Part shown: piece by piece, positions 43,213-52,102 of the stretch
Layout: every line of letters begins with the position of its first letter
How positions within the stretch are numbered: position 1 is the stretch's first letter
DNA from: Lactobacillus sp. S2-2
GTDB taxonomy: Bacteria; Bacillota; Bacilli; Lactobacillales; Lactobacillaceae
DNA length: 64,000 nt
Assembly (NCBI RefSeq): GCF_021698855.1
Contig: NZ_WWFA01000001.1
Span: 124,001 to 188,000, forward strand
Direction: 5' to 3'
Translations under genes and position numbers: made by a program
Notes under the pieces: generated by a model
What the model was told of the DNA's origin: nothing
The model's database searches: none
The model's input: only the letters and a program-made list of their open reading frames with translations

Positions 43213-44391
43213 ATTAAAAATTTAAAGAAGCAAAAATTATCAATAATGCAAATAGCCTTATTATCAATTTCGTTAGTCTTAGCAACATCTTTATCAGTTT
43301 CGGCTGTTGTTCCTAAATGGAGTAGTGCCTTTCCAAATTTTTCACATTCAAGTATTGAAATATTAGTTACAGGACCATCGTTAGCTGTAATTTTTTTATT
43401 ATTTTTTACGGATGAACTTGCTGATTATTTTGGTACAAAAAAGGTATTAATTACTGGGTTATTAATTTATGGATTTTTTGGAACACTTCCAATAATAATT
43501 ACTAATTATTGGTTATTATTATTTAGTCGAATCATGTTGGGAGTTGGATTAGGATTAATAAATGGATTAGCTGTTAGTTTGATTGGAACTTTTTATGATG
43601 GAGAAGTTAAAGACAGATTAATGGGGTTTCGTAGTGGTTTTGAGATGTTAGGTAATGCTATTTGTTCTTATTTAGCTGGATTTTTATTAGTTATTAGTAA
43701 TTGGCATAGTATTTTTCTTGTTTATTGTATTGCTTTTCCAATTTGTATTTTGGTTTGGAAATACTTACCAGAACCAGAAAAAAATGAAGCAGAACCAAAA
43801 ATTAGTTTTATCAAAAAAATTAAACAAATTAGTCCCGATTTAATTTATCTTTCAATTATTATAGCTTTATATCAAGTTACATATGTTGGATCTACAGTAA
43901 GAATTTCAGAATTTGTTTTACAGCAACATTTAGGTACGGTTAATGATGCCGCCTTTATTATTTCAGTTGCACCATTTGCTGGATTAATTGGGGGAATTTT
44001 ATTTAGTAGAATATTTAAAGTATTTAAAAAATATATTTTTGCAATAACTTTATTGGCAAGTGGTATTGGACAAATGATTGTTGCTAATTCAAAAAGCTTT
44101 ATGATGTCAGCAGTTGGGATGTTCTTAATAACTTTTTTGGATACAATTTTTGTTTCATTTATTTTAAATCAAGCTAATCAAATTAAAAATAAAAATTCAA
44201 TTCATTTTAATACATCTATTTTGTTAGTTGGAAGTAATGTTGGTATTTTTATTGCACCAATTTTATTAGGATTTATTACTGATATTTTTAATATTTCTGC
44301 ACCAATAAATTCTTATTTACTTTGTGGTTATTCATTAATTATTTGTGGATTTATTTCACTTTTGTTCGTTAAAAGATTTAATAATAAATAG
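43213..44391 (+). CDS. MFS transporter with an apparent ATT start codon
   Basis: 392 aa if started at ATT 43213. AGGGAGG lies 9 bases before ATT, and an in-frame TAG at 43204-43206 blocks any longer start. The next ATG (43246) lies 33 bases on without a ribosome site. From ATT the N-terminus reads (M)KNLKKQKLSIMQIALLSIS, a typical charged end before the first span. About 12 hydrophobic segments, the MFS loop motif DYFGTKKVLITG and RIMLGVGLGLINGLAV are visible. It is a sugar or drug type single-polypeptide carrier; the substrate is not identified. RluA-type synthase follows after 14 bases. Confidence 0.78.
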   Translation: MKNLKKQKLSIMQIALLSISLVLATSLSVSAVVPKWSSAFPNFSHSSIEILVTGPSLAVIFLLFFTDELADYFGTKKVLITGLLIYGFFGTLPIIITNYWLLLFSRIMLGVGLGLINGLAVSLIGTFYDGEVKDRLMGFRSGFEMLGNAICSYLAGFLLVISNWHSIFLVYCIAFPICILVWKYLPEPEKNEAEPKISFIKKIKQISPDLIYLSIIIALYQVTYVGSTVRISEFVLQQHLGTVNDAAFIISVAPFAGLIGGILFSRIFKVFKKYIFAITLLASGIGQMIVANSKSFMMSAVGMFLITFLDTIFVSFILNQANQIKNKNSIHFNTSILLVGSNVGIFIAPILLGFITDIFNISAPINSYLLCGYSLIICGFISLLFVKRFNNK

Positions 44392-44405
44392 GAAAAGGAT
44401 AAAAC

Positions 44406-45281
44406 ATGATTTTTAAATGGAAAAGTAAGTCAAAACAAAGTGTTTCATTAAAGCAATTTATGTTACAAAAAGGTTTTAGTGTCAGACTTTATAATGAACT
44501 TAAAAATAATGCTAATAGTTTTAAAATTAATAATAAAATAGAAAATGCTGATATAAAGATTGATGAACATGATTTAGTTGAAATTATGTTACCGAATGAG
44601 GAGTCAGATGATAATGTTGTATCTAGTGATAGTCCACTTGAAATTATCTTTGAAAATGATAACTGGCTTGTAGTAAATAAAAGAGCAGGAACCACTTCAG
44701 TACCTGGTCCGAGTAATCGAGATGATACACTAGTTAATCAAATTAAAGGTCATTTGATTAAACAAAATAGTAATAATTTAAAACCTCATATTATTACTAG
44801 ATTGGATCGATTTACTAGTGGAGTGGTTTTGGTTGCTAAAAATCGTTTATCCAATAGTATTGCTAATCAAGAATTAGCTAATAAAGAAATTAATAAAACA
44901 TATTTAGTAGTGGTGAATGGTTTGATGGAGAAAAATCATGGATTGATTAATTTTCCAATTGGTAAAAATGAAGACGAAATCAGAAGGCATAAAAAAGATG
45001 ATGGACAAAATGCTTTAACAGAATATTGGGTTAAAGGTTACAAAAATAAAACAACAATTCTTGAAATAAAACTTCATACAGGTCGAACTCATCAAATTAG
45101 AGTGCACATGGCAGAATCAAATCATCCATTATTAGGTGATCAATTATATGATGGCCCATTAAACTTAGGGATTAATCGTCAGGCCTTACATGCTAAAACA
45201 ATAAGCTTTTACGATAAATTAGATGATTGTGTAAGAACTTTTGAAGCTCCAATACCAGATGATATGTTAAAAATAATGTGA
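44406..45281 (+). CDS. RluA-family pseudouridine synthase
   Basis: 291 aa, modifies rRNA or tRNA uridines. An N-terminal S4-like region of about 75 residues precedes the catalytic domain, with the signature ITRLDRFTSGVVLVAK (catalytic Asp in LDR) and HTGRTHQIRVHMAESNHPL near the C-terminus. The target site cannot be assigned; lactobacilli encode several RluA paralogues. Probably cotranscribed with the MFS gene and with the DUF1003 gene 9 bases on. Confidence 0.88.
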   Translation: MIFKWKSKSKQSVSLKQFMLQKGFSVRLYNELKNNANSFKINNKIENADIKIDEHDLVEIMLPNEESDDNVVSSDSPLEIIFENDNWLVVNKRAGTTSVPGPSNRDDTLVNQIKGHLIKQNSNNLKPHIITRLDRFTSGVVLVAKNRLSNSIANQELANKEINKTYLVVVNGLMEKNHGLINFPIGKNEDEIRRHKKDDGQNALTEYWVKGYKNKTTILEIKLHTGRTHQIRVHMAESNHPLLGDQLYDGPLNLGINRQALHAKTISFYDKLDDCVRTFEAPIPDDMLKIM

Positions 45282-45290
45282 GGATATTTT

Positions 45291-46004
45291 ATGAAAAATA
45301 AAGATAAAATTTGTTGTATTGTTGATGATGAAGTTTTAAATCTTGACGAAGGAATCATCTTGAATGCATTAAATACTGAAATTAAAGGAATGATTAAAAA
45401 AGATTATAAAAAAGCTACAATTGATAGTTTTATTTGTAATCGTCATTTGCTTGATTATGAATTACAACAAGTTAATCGAATGATTAAAAGTGATGCTAAG
45501 CAAAGTGCTAAAATAAATCGAAAGTTAACTAAAGCAATGAGTAATGAAGAATATGAAATTACAGATGTTAATAAGGTTATGAAAGAGAAATTAACTTTTG
45601 GTCAAAAAATATCTGATTCTGTTGCTCGTTTTGGTGGTAGTTGGACGTTTATTTTAATATTTACTTTTGTACTTATTACTTGGATGTTGGTTAATGGTTT
45701 GGGGTTATTTGGAATTAAATTTGATGAGTATCCATATATTCTTTTAAATTTATTTTTAAGTTGTGTGGCTGCTATACAAGCTCCAATTATTATGATGAGT
45801 CAAAATCGTTCTGCTGATTTAGATCGAATGAATGCGGAAAATGATTATCATGTTAGTTTGAAAACGGAACATGAATTAAGAATTTTACATGCTAAGTTAG
45901 ATCATTTAACTCAAAATCAATTACCTCATGATTTAGAAATTGAAAAAATGCAATTGAAAATTCTTGGCGAATTAAGAGATGAAATCAATAAATTAAAAAA
46001 ATGA
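45291..46004 (+). CDS. DUF1003 membrane protein
   Basis: 237 aa. The DUF1003 region (about residues 98-195) holds two spans (SWTFILIFTFVLITWMLVN and LLNLFLSCVAAIQAPIIMM) and the conserved tail MSQNRSADLDRMNAENDYHVS. The first 95 residues are soluble and charged; the C-terminus is a helical coiled-coil-like tail. Function unknown for the family. 9 bases after the pseudouridine synthase gene. Confidence 0.82.
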   Translation: MKNKDKICCIVDDEVLNLDEGIILNALNTEIKGMIKKDYKKATIDSFICNRHLLDYELQQVNRMIKSDAKQSAKINRKLTKAMSNEEYEITDVNKVMKEKLTFGQKISDSVARFGGSWTFILIFTFVLITWMLVNGLGLFGIKFDEYPYILLNLFLSCVAAIQAPIIMMSQNRSADLDRMNAENDYHVSLKTEHELRILHAKLDHLTQNQLPHDLEIEKMQLKILGELRDEINKLKK

Positions 46005-46064
46005 TACTGATATTTTTATTATTTTGATATAATCAAAATAGTTATTTAAAAGGAGCATTAATGT

Positions 46065-46469
46065 ATGGAAGATGGGATTCAACTTGGTAATGAAGCATTT
46101 AATAAAATGTTATTTATCTTGAATAGTGAAATTACAGAAAAAAATCATCGATACTATAAGTACGATGATGAAGAAATGCAAGAAATTGCGGAAGATGTTT
46201 GGGCGATGCCCGCTTTCATGAAAGAAGATGTTGATTTTACGTTGTTTTTTATCATTACTAAAATATCAACTGGTGAAACGACAGTGGCTTTTTCAAAAGG
46301 TGAATTAAGTGATGGTGACTTTCAATTAAGTCAACCATTTCTAACTGGTGAAGGCTTAAATATGTTATATCAACATAGTCAAAAAGATGCTGAAAAGGTT
46401 CTTCATTTTATAAATCAAATTTCAAAAGCAAATGAAGGACAGTGGCGTATGGTAGAAGGGGAAGAATAA
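46065..46469 (+). CDS. Unknown soluble protein encoded before Ntd
   Basis: 134 aa, acidic, no signal or membrane segment. Starts at ATG 46065 with AAGGAG 9 bases upstream; an ATG 4 bases earlier is in another frame. It is one base from the deoxyribosyltransferase gene, so the two are surely cotranscribed. I do not recognise a domain. The pattern EEMQEIAEDVWAMPAFMKEDVDFTLF is helix-rich, then strand-rich. Function unknown; a link to nucleoside salvage is inferred from the position only. Confidence 0.65.
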   Translation: MEDGIQLGNEAFNKMLFILNSEITEKNHRYYKYDDEEMQEIAEDVWAMPAFMKEDVDFTLFFIITKISTGETTVAFSKGELSDGDFQLSQPFLTGEGLNMLYQHSQKDAEKVLHFINQISKANEGQWRMVEGEE

Positions 46470-46470
46470 A

Positions 46471-46911
46471 ATGGCTCAAATTTATTTAGCAAGTCCGTTT
46501 TTTAATGAAGATCAAATTACAAGAATTGAAAAAGTTGAAAAGGCATTGGAAGAAAATAGTACTGTTAAGTCAGTTTTTTCTCCAAGAAAAGATGATGTTT
46601 CTGAATATGAAGAATTTTCTAAAGAGTGGGCTAAAGTGGTATACAAACATGATATTACTAATGTTGAAGAAGCCGATTATGTAGTTGCTGTTTTAGATTT
46701 TGTGGGCGATAATGTCGATAGTGGAACAGCTTATGAGATTGGTGCTGCAGTTCAAATGGGTAAACCAGTTATCATATTTCATGAAAATGATCATCCAGTT
46801 AATTTAATGATTTCAGAAAGCTTGCATGCTTATATTAAAGATTTTGATGATTTAAAAAATTATGATTTCAATACTTTACCAAGTAGTGAATATAATGGAA
46901 AAATGTTTTAA
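46471..46911 (+). CDS. ntd: Nucleoside 2-deoxyribosyltransferase
   Basis: 146 aa. Transfers deoxyribose between purine and pyrimidine bases, a lactobacillus salvage enzyme. Motifs: IYLASPFFN at the N-terminus, DVDSGTAYEIGAA-type active site (here DSGTAYEIG with nucleophilic Glu), VIIFHEN, and the C-terminal YNGKMF that completes the site of the neighbouring subunit. Follows the unknown 134-aa gene by 1 base. Works with the deoxynucleoside kinase at 52103-52735 and adenosine deaminase in the same salvage net. Confidence 0.92.
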   Translation: MAQIYLASPFFNEDQITRIEKVEKALEENSTVKSVFSPRKDDVSEYEEFSKEWAKVVYKHDITNVEEADYVVAVLDFVGDNVDSGTAYEIGAAVQMGKPVIIFHENDHPVNLMISESLHAYIKDFDDLKNYDFNTLPSSEYNGKMF

Positions 46912-46934
46912 AGAGAGGGAACTCTCTTTTTTAT
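46910..46934 (+). terminator. Terminator of ntd
   Basis: AAAGAGAG and CTCTCTTT around a GGAA-type loop, then T residues. Confidence 0.8.
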
Positions 46935-47006
46935 TTTCATAATTTAATTATATTAAGAGCTATCGATGGCTATGTTATACTGATAATGTTGAGAGGAGTG
47001 CCGCAA

Positions 47007-47783
47007 TTGGACTTAAGAAATAATTTAGAACATGGCAGTAAAGAATATAATAAATTAGTTGTTAATATTTGTTTATTAGCTAGCCGTATTTTGATTGAAA
47101 ATGGATCTGAAATGAGTCGTGTAACAGATACAATAAATCATATTGCAAAAAATGCAGATGTTAAAGACTTGAGATCATATGTAACGATTACTGGAATTAT
47201 GCTTTCTGTTGGTGGAGTCGATGCTCAAATTATGGAAGTTAATAAGCGTGCTTATGATTTAAGAAAAATTGCGGCTGTTAATTATTATTCTCGTCAGTTT
47301 GCTGAGGGAAAAATTTCAATTACACATTTTTATTATTTACTTAGTAAAATTGATAATTTGGTTACTTATTTTCCATTTTGGATGAAAATGGTAGCTGCTG
47401 CATTACTTTCAGGAGCAATTGAAATTGTATTTCAAGGCAATTTTGTAGTTGCTTTGCAAACCTCAATTATTGGGATGCTTGGATGGACACTTTTTGTATT
47501 ACTTAATAAAATAATAAAAGTTGAATTTGTTAATGAATTTACTTCAGCTGTTGTAATTGGTGTTTTGGCACTGTTAACAGTTAAATTAGGATTAGGCAAT
47601 AGTGCTGATGATATTATTATTGGAGCTGTTATGCCATTAGTTCCAGGAGTACAAATAACCAATGCGGTTAGAGATTTGATGTCTGGTAATTTAATTAGTG
47701 GCCCTGCTAGAGGAATTGAAGCAATTATCGGAGCATGTGCATTGGGATTTGGAGTTGCATTATCATTAAATTGGTTTGGTTAG
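47007..47783 (+). CDS. Threonine/serine exporter, N-terminal (DUF1212) subunit
   Basis: 258 aa. The ThrE N-terminal module: ILIENGSEMSRVTDTINHIA and GIMLSVGGVDAQ before four or five spans (for example ISGPARGIEAIIGACALGFGVAL). The split ThrE family exports threonine/serine. The start is TTG at 47007, with AGGAG 8 bases upstream. An ATG at 46986 lacks a ribosome site and would lie at or before the transcription start predicted from TATACT near 46976. Followed by the partner subunit gene. Confidence 0.85.
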   Translation: MDLRNNLEHGSKEYNKLVVNICLLASRILIENGSEMSRVTDTINHIAKNADVKDLRSYVTITGIMLSVGGVDAQIMEVNKRAYDLRKIAAVNYYSRQFAEGKISITHFYYLLSKIDNLVTYFPFWMKMVAAALLSGAIEIVFQGNFVVALQTSIIGMLGWTLFVLLNKIIKVEFVNEFTSAVVIGVLALLTVKLGLGNSADDIIIGAVMPLVPGVQITNAVRDLMSGNLISGPARGIEAIIGACALGFGVALSLNWFG

Positions 47784-47796
47784 AGGTGAGAATATA

Positions 47797-48258
47797 ATGT
47801 TAAGTATTTTTATTAAAATAATCGGAGTATATATAGCAACATTATGTTTTGGTATTCTAATTAATGTGCAACCACGATCCTTAAATTTATGTGCTGTGGT
47901 TGGAGTGCTCGGATACTTGTCTTATGTTGTTAATAATATGATATTTGGCGGATATATTTCTGGAAGCTTTGCAGGAGCAATTGCAATCGGTGTATTTGGA
48001 ATGATTGCAGCAAGATACAAGAAGACTCCTGTTATTGTCTTTAGTATACCTGGATTAGTTCCTTTAGTTCCGGGAGGACAAGCATATCAAGTTATGAAAA
48101 ATATTGCATTAGGTAATACATCATTGGCTCTTTCATATTTGAACCAAGTGATGATGATTGCAGGAGCAATTGCATTGGGATTTTTATTCGCTGAATTGAT
48201 CATTCAAGTTTATAATCGAATTGAAAAATATATTAAATTAAAAAAACTAGAGCAATAG
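47797..48258 (+). CDS. Threonine/serine exporter, C-terminal (DUF3815) subunit
   Basis: 153 aa, four to five membrane segments, with VFSIPGLVPLVPGGQAYQ and NIALGNTSLA as recognisable family stretches. Together with the previous gene it makes up a two-protein ThrE exporter. ATG at 47797 chosen since GAGGTGAG lies 6-7 bases upstream; the gap to the previous stop is 13 bases. A bidirectional terminator overlaps the stop codon. Confidence 0.85.
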   Translation: MLSIFIKIIGVYIATLCFGILINVQPRSLNLCAVVGVLGYLSYVVNNMIFGGYISGSFAGAIAIGVFGMIAARYKKTPVIVFSIPGLVPLVPGGQAYQVMKNIALGNTSLALSYLNQVMMIAGAIALGFLFAELIIQVYNRIEKYIKLKKLEQ

Positions 48259-48273
48259 TGCTCTAGTTTTTTT
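48242..48273. terminator. Bidirectional terminator
   Basis: AAAAACTAGAGC and GCTCTAGTTTTT form a 12-bp stem between the exporter gene and the convergent DUF1634 gene; the exporter's stop codon is in the loop. Confidence 0.85.
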
Positions 48274-48652
48274 AGTGTTCAATACCAATTATAAAACTAA
48301 TAATTAAGATAATTAATACAAAGACTGTAATATAAACATATAAATAGTCTTTTTCTTTATAAAATGAATAAATTGATACCACAACTCTGAGGACTGGTGT
48401 AAGTATTAATAATAAAAGACCTAGCATCATAATTGCATATGGTTTAAAGTTTATTATTCCATTTATTAATTCACTAATCGAATTATAATGAAAACTTTCA
48501 GTATATCCAGTTGATCCCATAATTACATACATAATCAATCCTATAATCATTACAATTGAAGAAATTATGACACCATATCTTAATATTTTTCCAATTGTAG
48601 TTTCAATTTGTTCCATTTCTTGACTGGTTGCTTTTTTTTCATTATTGGTCAT
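48272..48652 (-). CDS. DUF1634 membrane protein, partner of the TauE-type permease
   Basis: 126 aa with three hydrophobic segments (about residues 27-47, 73-93 and 103-123), matching the DUF1634 layout, including EQIETTIGKILRYGVI and LTPVLRVVVSIYSFYKEKDYLYV. DUF1634 genes typically sit next to TauE/SafE permeases, as here, where the start overlaps the permease stop by 4 bases (ATGA). It probably forms a complex with that permease; biochemical role unknown. Confidence 0.82.
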   Translation of the reverse strand: MTNNEKKATSQEMEQIETTIGKILRYGVIISSIVMIIGLIMYVIMGSTGYTESFHYNSISELINGIINFKPYAIMMLGLLLLILTPVLRVVVSIYSFYKEKDYLYVYITVFVLIILIISFIIGIEH

Positions 48653-49500
48653 GATAATAAGTTCACCCCAAATCCTTTAAGAATCATTTGTAAACCTAAA
48701 TATATAATAATTGGGATGAAAATAATTCTAATTAATCTAGGAGTCATTTTTTGCATTAAACGTGCTCCAATGGCTGAACCAAATATGATTCCTAATGCCA
48801 TTGGAATAGCTACTTCAGGTAAGATTGATCCATTGAAAAAATAAATTGTTGCACTAGCAGAAGCAGTAACTCCCATCATTAAATTACTGGTTGAACTAGA
48901 TGGCTTTAATGGCATTTTCATAATAGAGTCCATTGCAATAACTTTAAATGAACCAGAACCAATTCCAAGCAATCCACTCGCAAGACCAGCACCAAACATC
49001 ATGGATGCTCCTCCTGGAACATTTTGAATTTTATAATTAATTGTTTGATTTGAATTTTTATCATAATACGAACTATTAAGTTTTAATTTTTCCGCTAATT
49101 TATCGTCTTTATCACTAATTTCATCTTTTTGTTTTTTTAATTTTTTAATCATATTAAACCCAGAATAAAAAAGTAATAATCCAAATAAAACGTAAAGAAA
49201 TACGGGATTAAAAAGACCAGTTAATAAAGCACCTGCAATTGCACCAGTTGTAGTTGCAATTTCTAAAAACATGGCTACTCTTAAATTTAAAATATTATCT
49301 TTTAAATAAGCAATTGTTGACCCAGAGCTTGTTGCAATAACTGCAATAATACTGGCTCCAATTGCATATTTTATGTCTAAACCGAAACCAATTGTTAAAA
49401 TTGGAGTAATGATCATACCGCCGCCAATTCCGAGGATTGAGCCTAAAATTCCTACGAAGATTCCAACTAGTAGCATGATTAATAGTGAATAAATCATCAT
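48649..49500 (-). CDS. TauE/SafE-family anion exporter
   Basis: 283 aa from ATG at 49500, with AAAGGAG 5-8 bases before two adjacent ATGs; a start at 49527 covers that site. Eight or so spans in two halves, each with family repeats: GILGSILGIGGGMIITPIL in the first and GLASGLLGIGSGSFKVIAM in the second. TauE/SafE members export sulfite, sulfoacetate or related anions, although many are uncharacterised. Cotranscribed with DUF1634 and convergent with the ThrE genes. Confidence 0.86.
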   Translation of the reverse strand: MMIYSLLIMLLVGIFVGILGSILGIGGGMIITPILTIGFGLDIKYAIGASIIAVIATSSGSTIAYLKDNILNLRVAMFLEIATTTGAIAGALLTGLFNPVFLYVLFGLLLFYSGFNMIKKLKKQKDEISDKDDKLAEKLKLNSSYYDKNSNQTINYKIQNVPGGASMMFGAGLASGLLGIGSGSFKVIAMDSIMKMPLKPSSSTSNLMMGVTASASATIYFFNGSILPEVAIPMALGIIFGSAIGARLMQKMTPRLIRIIFIPIIIYLGLQMILKGFGVNLLS

Positions 49501-49636
49501 AAGGTCTCCTTTTATATTTATATTCACATTTTAAACTATATTTTTAAAATTTGATAATGATTTTGTTAATTACAACCATTGTTTTATAAATATTATGATA
49601 TACTTTTCACTACATATTAATCGGAGGTAATTTTAA

Positions 49637-50299
49637 ATGATTGAAAGAGACATTAGTCGTCCGTTTAGATTTATTTTTTCTGTAATTCTAACAATTGTCT
49701 TAGCGGTTGCTGTAAAAATAAATGCAGGATATCTAAATTTTTTAGATTCTTCTGTTAGAGGAACACTTCAGAGTCATCATTCTAATTTTCAAGATATCTT
49801 ATATAAGTCTATTAGTTTTATAGCAAGTCCTAAAATGACGCTACTGTGGGTTTTTATAATTGCATTTATTTTATGGGGATTTAAGTTTAAACTACCAGCA
49901 GTATTTTCAATTGGACTAGTTTTAGGTGGAGATTTTATTGGCTTTATTCTTAAAGAAATTATTCAAAGACCAAGACCAACATTACATTTACCATCTGATG
50001 ATGGATATAGTTTTCCAAGTGGACATACATTAGGATTTGTATTATTGGCTGCAGTGTTTTGGGTAGTTATTATTCCATTGATAAAAAAACAATTTACTAG
50101 ATTTATTCTTAAATTGTTTGTTTTGATTTTGGTTATTTTAGTAATGATTTCAAGAATTTATTTAAGTGCACATTTCCCATCTGATACTGTTGCTGCATTT
50201 TTAGTTGCTTATGCATGGTTGCAGTTTAGTAAAGCATTTTATATTAGACATTCAAGAAAAATGAGTCAGATGAAAATATTTAGAAACTCGTATTTTTAA
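49637..50299 (+). CDS. PAP2-family membrane phosphatase
   Basis: 220 aa, six spans. The PAP2 active-site tripartite motif is intact: KEIIQRPRP, then FPSGHTL, then SRIYLSAHFPSD. It dephosphorylates a lipid phosphate such as undecaprenyl-pyrophosphate or phosphatidic acid at the outer membrane face. TCGGAGG before ATG. The next gene has its own promoter starting two bases after this stop codon. Confidence 0.87.
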   Translation: MIERDISRPFRFIFSVILTIVLAVAVKINAGYLNFLDSSVRGTLQSHHSNFQDILYKSISFIASPKMTLLWVFIIAFILWGFKFKLPAVFSIGLVLGGDFIGFILKEIIQRPRPTLHLPSDDGYSFPSGHTLGFVLLAAVFWVVIIPLIKKQFTRFILKLFVLILVILVMISRIYLSAHFPSDTVAAFLVAYAWLQFSKAFYIRHSRKMSQMKIFRNSYF

Positions 50300-50300
50300 T

Positions 50301-50329
50301 TTGTAATAATTAATTAAATTAGTTATAAT
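50301..50329 (+). promoter_or_regulatory. Promoter of the lysine-riboswitch lysP transcript
   Basis: TTGTAA (50301-50306) and perfect TATAAT (50324-50329), 17-base spacer. Confidence 0.7.
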
Positions 50330-50357
50330 CTAATCTGAAATTAAATAAAAAATTTAA

Positions 50358-50520
50358 AGAAGAGGCGCATTTCACATTAGTAAAATTTATGAAATGGAAT
50401 TACATTTATGATTAAATTTAAAAGGGTGCATTGCCGAAATCAGTTGATTTAATTCAATTAATTGGTTGGGTCTTGATTTAATAAATCAAGGACTGTCGCA
50501 TTTTTTAATGCGAGGAGCTT
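50358..50520 (+). promoter_or_regulatory. Lysine riboswitch (L-box)
   Basis: The conserved L-box blocks are present in order: AGAGGCGC, AGTA, TTTATG, AAGGGTGCATTGCCGAAA (about 50422-50439), TTGGGTCTTG, GGACTGTCGCA and a closing AATGCGAGGAGCTT. A terminator (50543-50572) follows. Lysine binding should shut off the permease gene. Confidence 0.92.
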
Positions 50521-50542
50521 TTATTATCAATTTTATCTCTTG

Positions 50543-50572
50543 ATACCCTCTCTTTTTGGAGGGTATTTTTTT
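50543..50572 (+). terminator. Riboswitch-controlled terminator of lysP
   Basis: ATACCCTC (50543-50550) and GAGGGTAT (50559-50566) form an 8-bp stem followed by seven T residues. Confidence 0.82.
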
Positions 50573-50613
50573 ATTTTGATACAGGCTTTTTTCTGAATTT
50601 AAGGAGGATTTTT

Positions 50614-52083
50614 ATGTCTGCAAAAAAGAATGAAAATGCAGCAACTGAAGTAAAAAGAGAATTGAAATCAAGACATATTTCGATGATTGCACTAGGTGGT
50701 TGTATTGGAACAGGGTTATTTGTAACGAGTGGTGCAACAATTCATGATGCTGGTCCTGGTGGAGCGTTAATCGCATATATTTTGATGGGAGCAATGGTTT
50801 ACTTCTTAATGACTAGTTTAGGTGAAATGGCAACAAATATGCCTGTTTCAGGCTCATTTTCAGTCTATTCTGCTAAATATGTTGATCCTGCGCTAGGATT
50901 TGCGATGGGATGGAACTATTGGTTTAACTGGGCAATTACTGTAGCAGTTGATATTTCTACAGCTGCGTTAGTTATGAAATTTTGGTTACCGGATGTACCA
51001 ATGTGGATTTGGAGTGCAATTGCTTTAGGTTTAATTTTTTCTATCAATATTATGTCTGTTTCTGCTTTTGGTGAAACAGAATTTTGGATGTCTTTAATTA
51101 AAGTAGTGACAATTATAATCTTTTTAGTTGTTGGAGTTTTAACAATTTTAGGAATTATGGGTGGTCATGCAGTCGGGTTTAGTAATTTCACTTATAAACA
51201 AGCTCCATTTGTTGGTGGAATTCCTGCGATTATATCAGTCTTTGTAGTTGCTGGATTTTCATTCCAAGGAACTGAATTGGTTGGAATTACAGCTGGAGAA
51301 ACTGAAGATCCACATAAAAGTGTTCCAAAAGCAATTCATGAAGTATTTTGGCGTATTATTTTATTTTATATTTTTACGATTGTTATAATTGCAGCGATTA
51401 TTCCATATACTTCTCCAGATTTATTAGGTTCTAGTGAATCTAATGTGGCAATTTCGCCATTTACAATTGTTTTTCAAAGAGCTGGATTAGCTGGTGCAGC
51501 AAGTATAATGAATGCTGTTATTTTAACTTCAGTAATTTCTTCTGCAAATTCTGGAATGTATGCATCAACTAGAATGCTATATTCAATGGCCGATTCTAAG
51601 GATGAAAAATATGCTCCTAAAATATTTGCTAAAACATCCAAAAATGGAATTCCTATTTATGCTTTATTAGCTACAACATTAGTTTCATTATTAACTTTCC
51701 TTACAAGTTTTATTGGACCTAAAATTTATATGTGGTTAGTTGCAGCATCTGGTTTGACTGGATTTATTGCTTGGATGGGAATTGCAATTTCACACTATCG
51801 CTTTAGAAAAGCTTTTGTAAAACAAGGACATCAATTAAATGAACTTAAGTATCATGCAAAATGGTTCCCATTGGGTCCAATCTTAGCTTTGTTGTTAAGT
51901 TTGGTTGTGATAGCTGGTCAGAACGTAAATGCATTTGCTAATTTCAATTTATTCGAAATTGCGATAACATATATGAGTGTCCCACTAGTGGTTATTTTAT
52001 ATTTAGGATACAAATTTATTAAAAAGACTAAAGTTGTACCACTTGATGAAGTTGATGTGTCACCAAGTAAGGTAGAAAAATAG
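50614..52083 (+). CDS. lysP: Lysine-specific permease
   Basis: 489 aa, 12 spans, amino acid permease (AAT) family: RHISMIALGGCIGTGLFVTSG at the first span, SGSFSVYSAKYVDPALGFAMGWNYW, and GETEDPHKSVPKAI before the next spans. The L-box in the leader makes lysine the substrate with good confidence; the sequence also matches LysP in length and motifs. AAGGAGG before ATG. The deoxynucleoside kinase gene follows 19 bases on and may share the transcript, which would put it under lysine control. Confidence 0.92.
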   Translation: MSAKKNENAATEVKRELKSRHISMIALGGCIGTGLFVTSGATIHDAGPGGALIAYILMGAMVYFLMTSLGEMATNMPVSGSFSVYSAKYVDPALGFAMGWNYWFNWAITVAVDISTAALVMKFWLPDVPMWIWSAIALGLIFSINIMSVSAFGETEFWMSLIKVVTIIIFLVVGVLTILGIMGGHAVGFSNFTYKQAPFVGGIPAIISVFVVAGFSFQGTELVGITAGETEDPHKSVPKAIHEVFWRIILFYIFTIVIIAAIIPYTSPDLLGSSESNVAISPFTIVFQRAGLAGAASIMNAVILTSVISSANSGMYASTRMLYSMADSKDEKYAPKIFAKTSKNGIPIYALLATTLVSLLTFLTSFIGPKIYMWLVAASGLTGFIAWMGIAISHYRFRKAFVKQGHQLNELKYHAKWFPLGPILALLLSLVVIAGQNVNAFANFNLFEIAITYMSVPLVVILYLGYKFIKKTKVVPLDEVDVSPSKVEK

Positions 52084-52102
52084 ACAAATAGGAGTTTTTA
52101 TT

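Noticed and set aside
46986..47006. ATG start for the ThrE N-terminal subunit
   Set aside because: No ribosome site before it, and it lies at the predicted RNA start; AGGAG fits the TTG at 47007.
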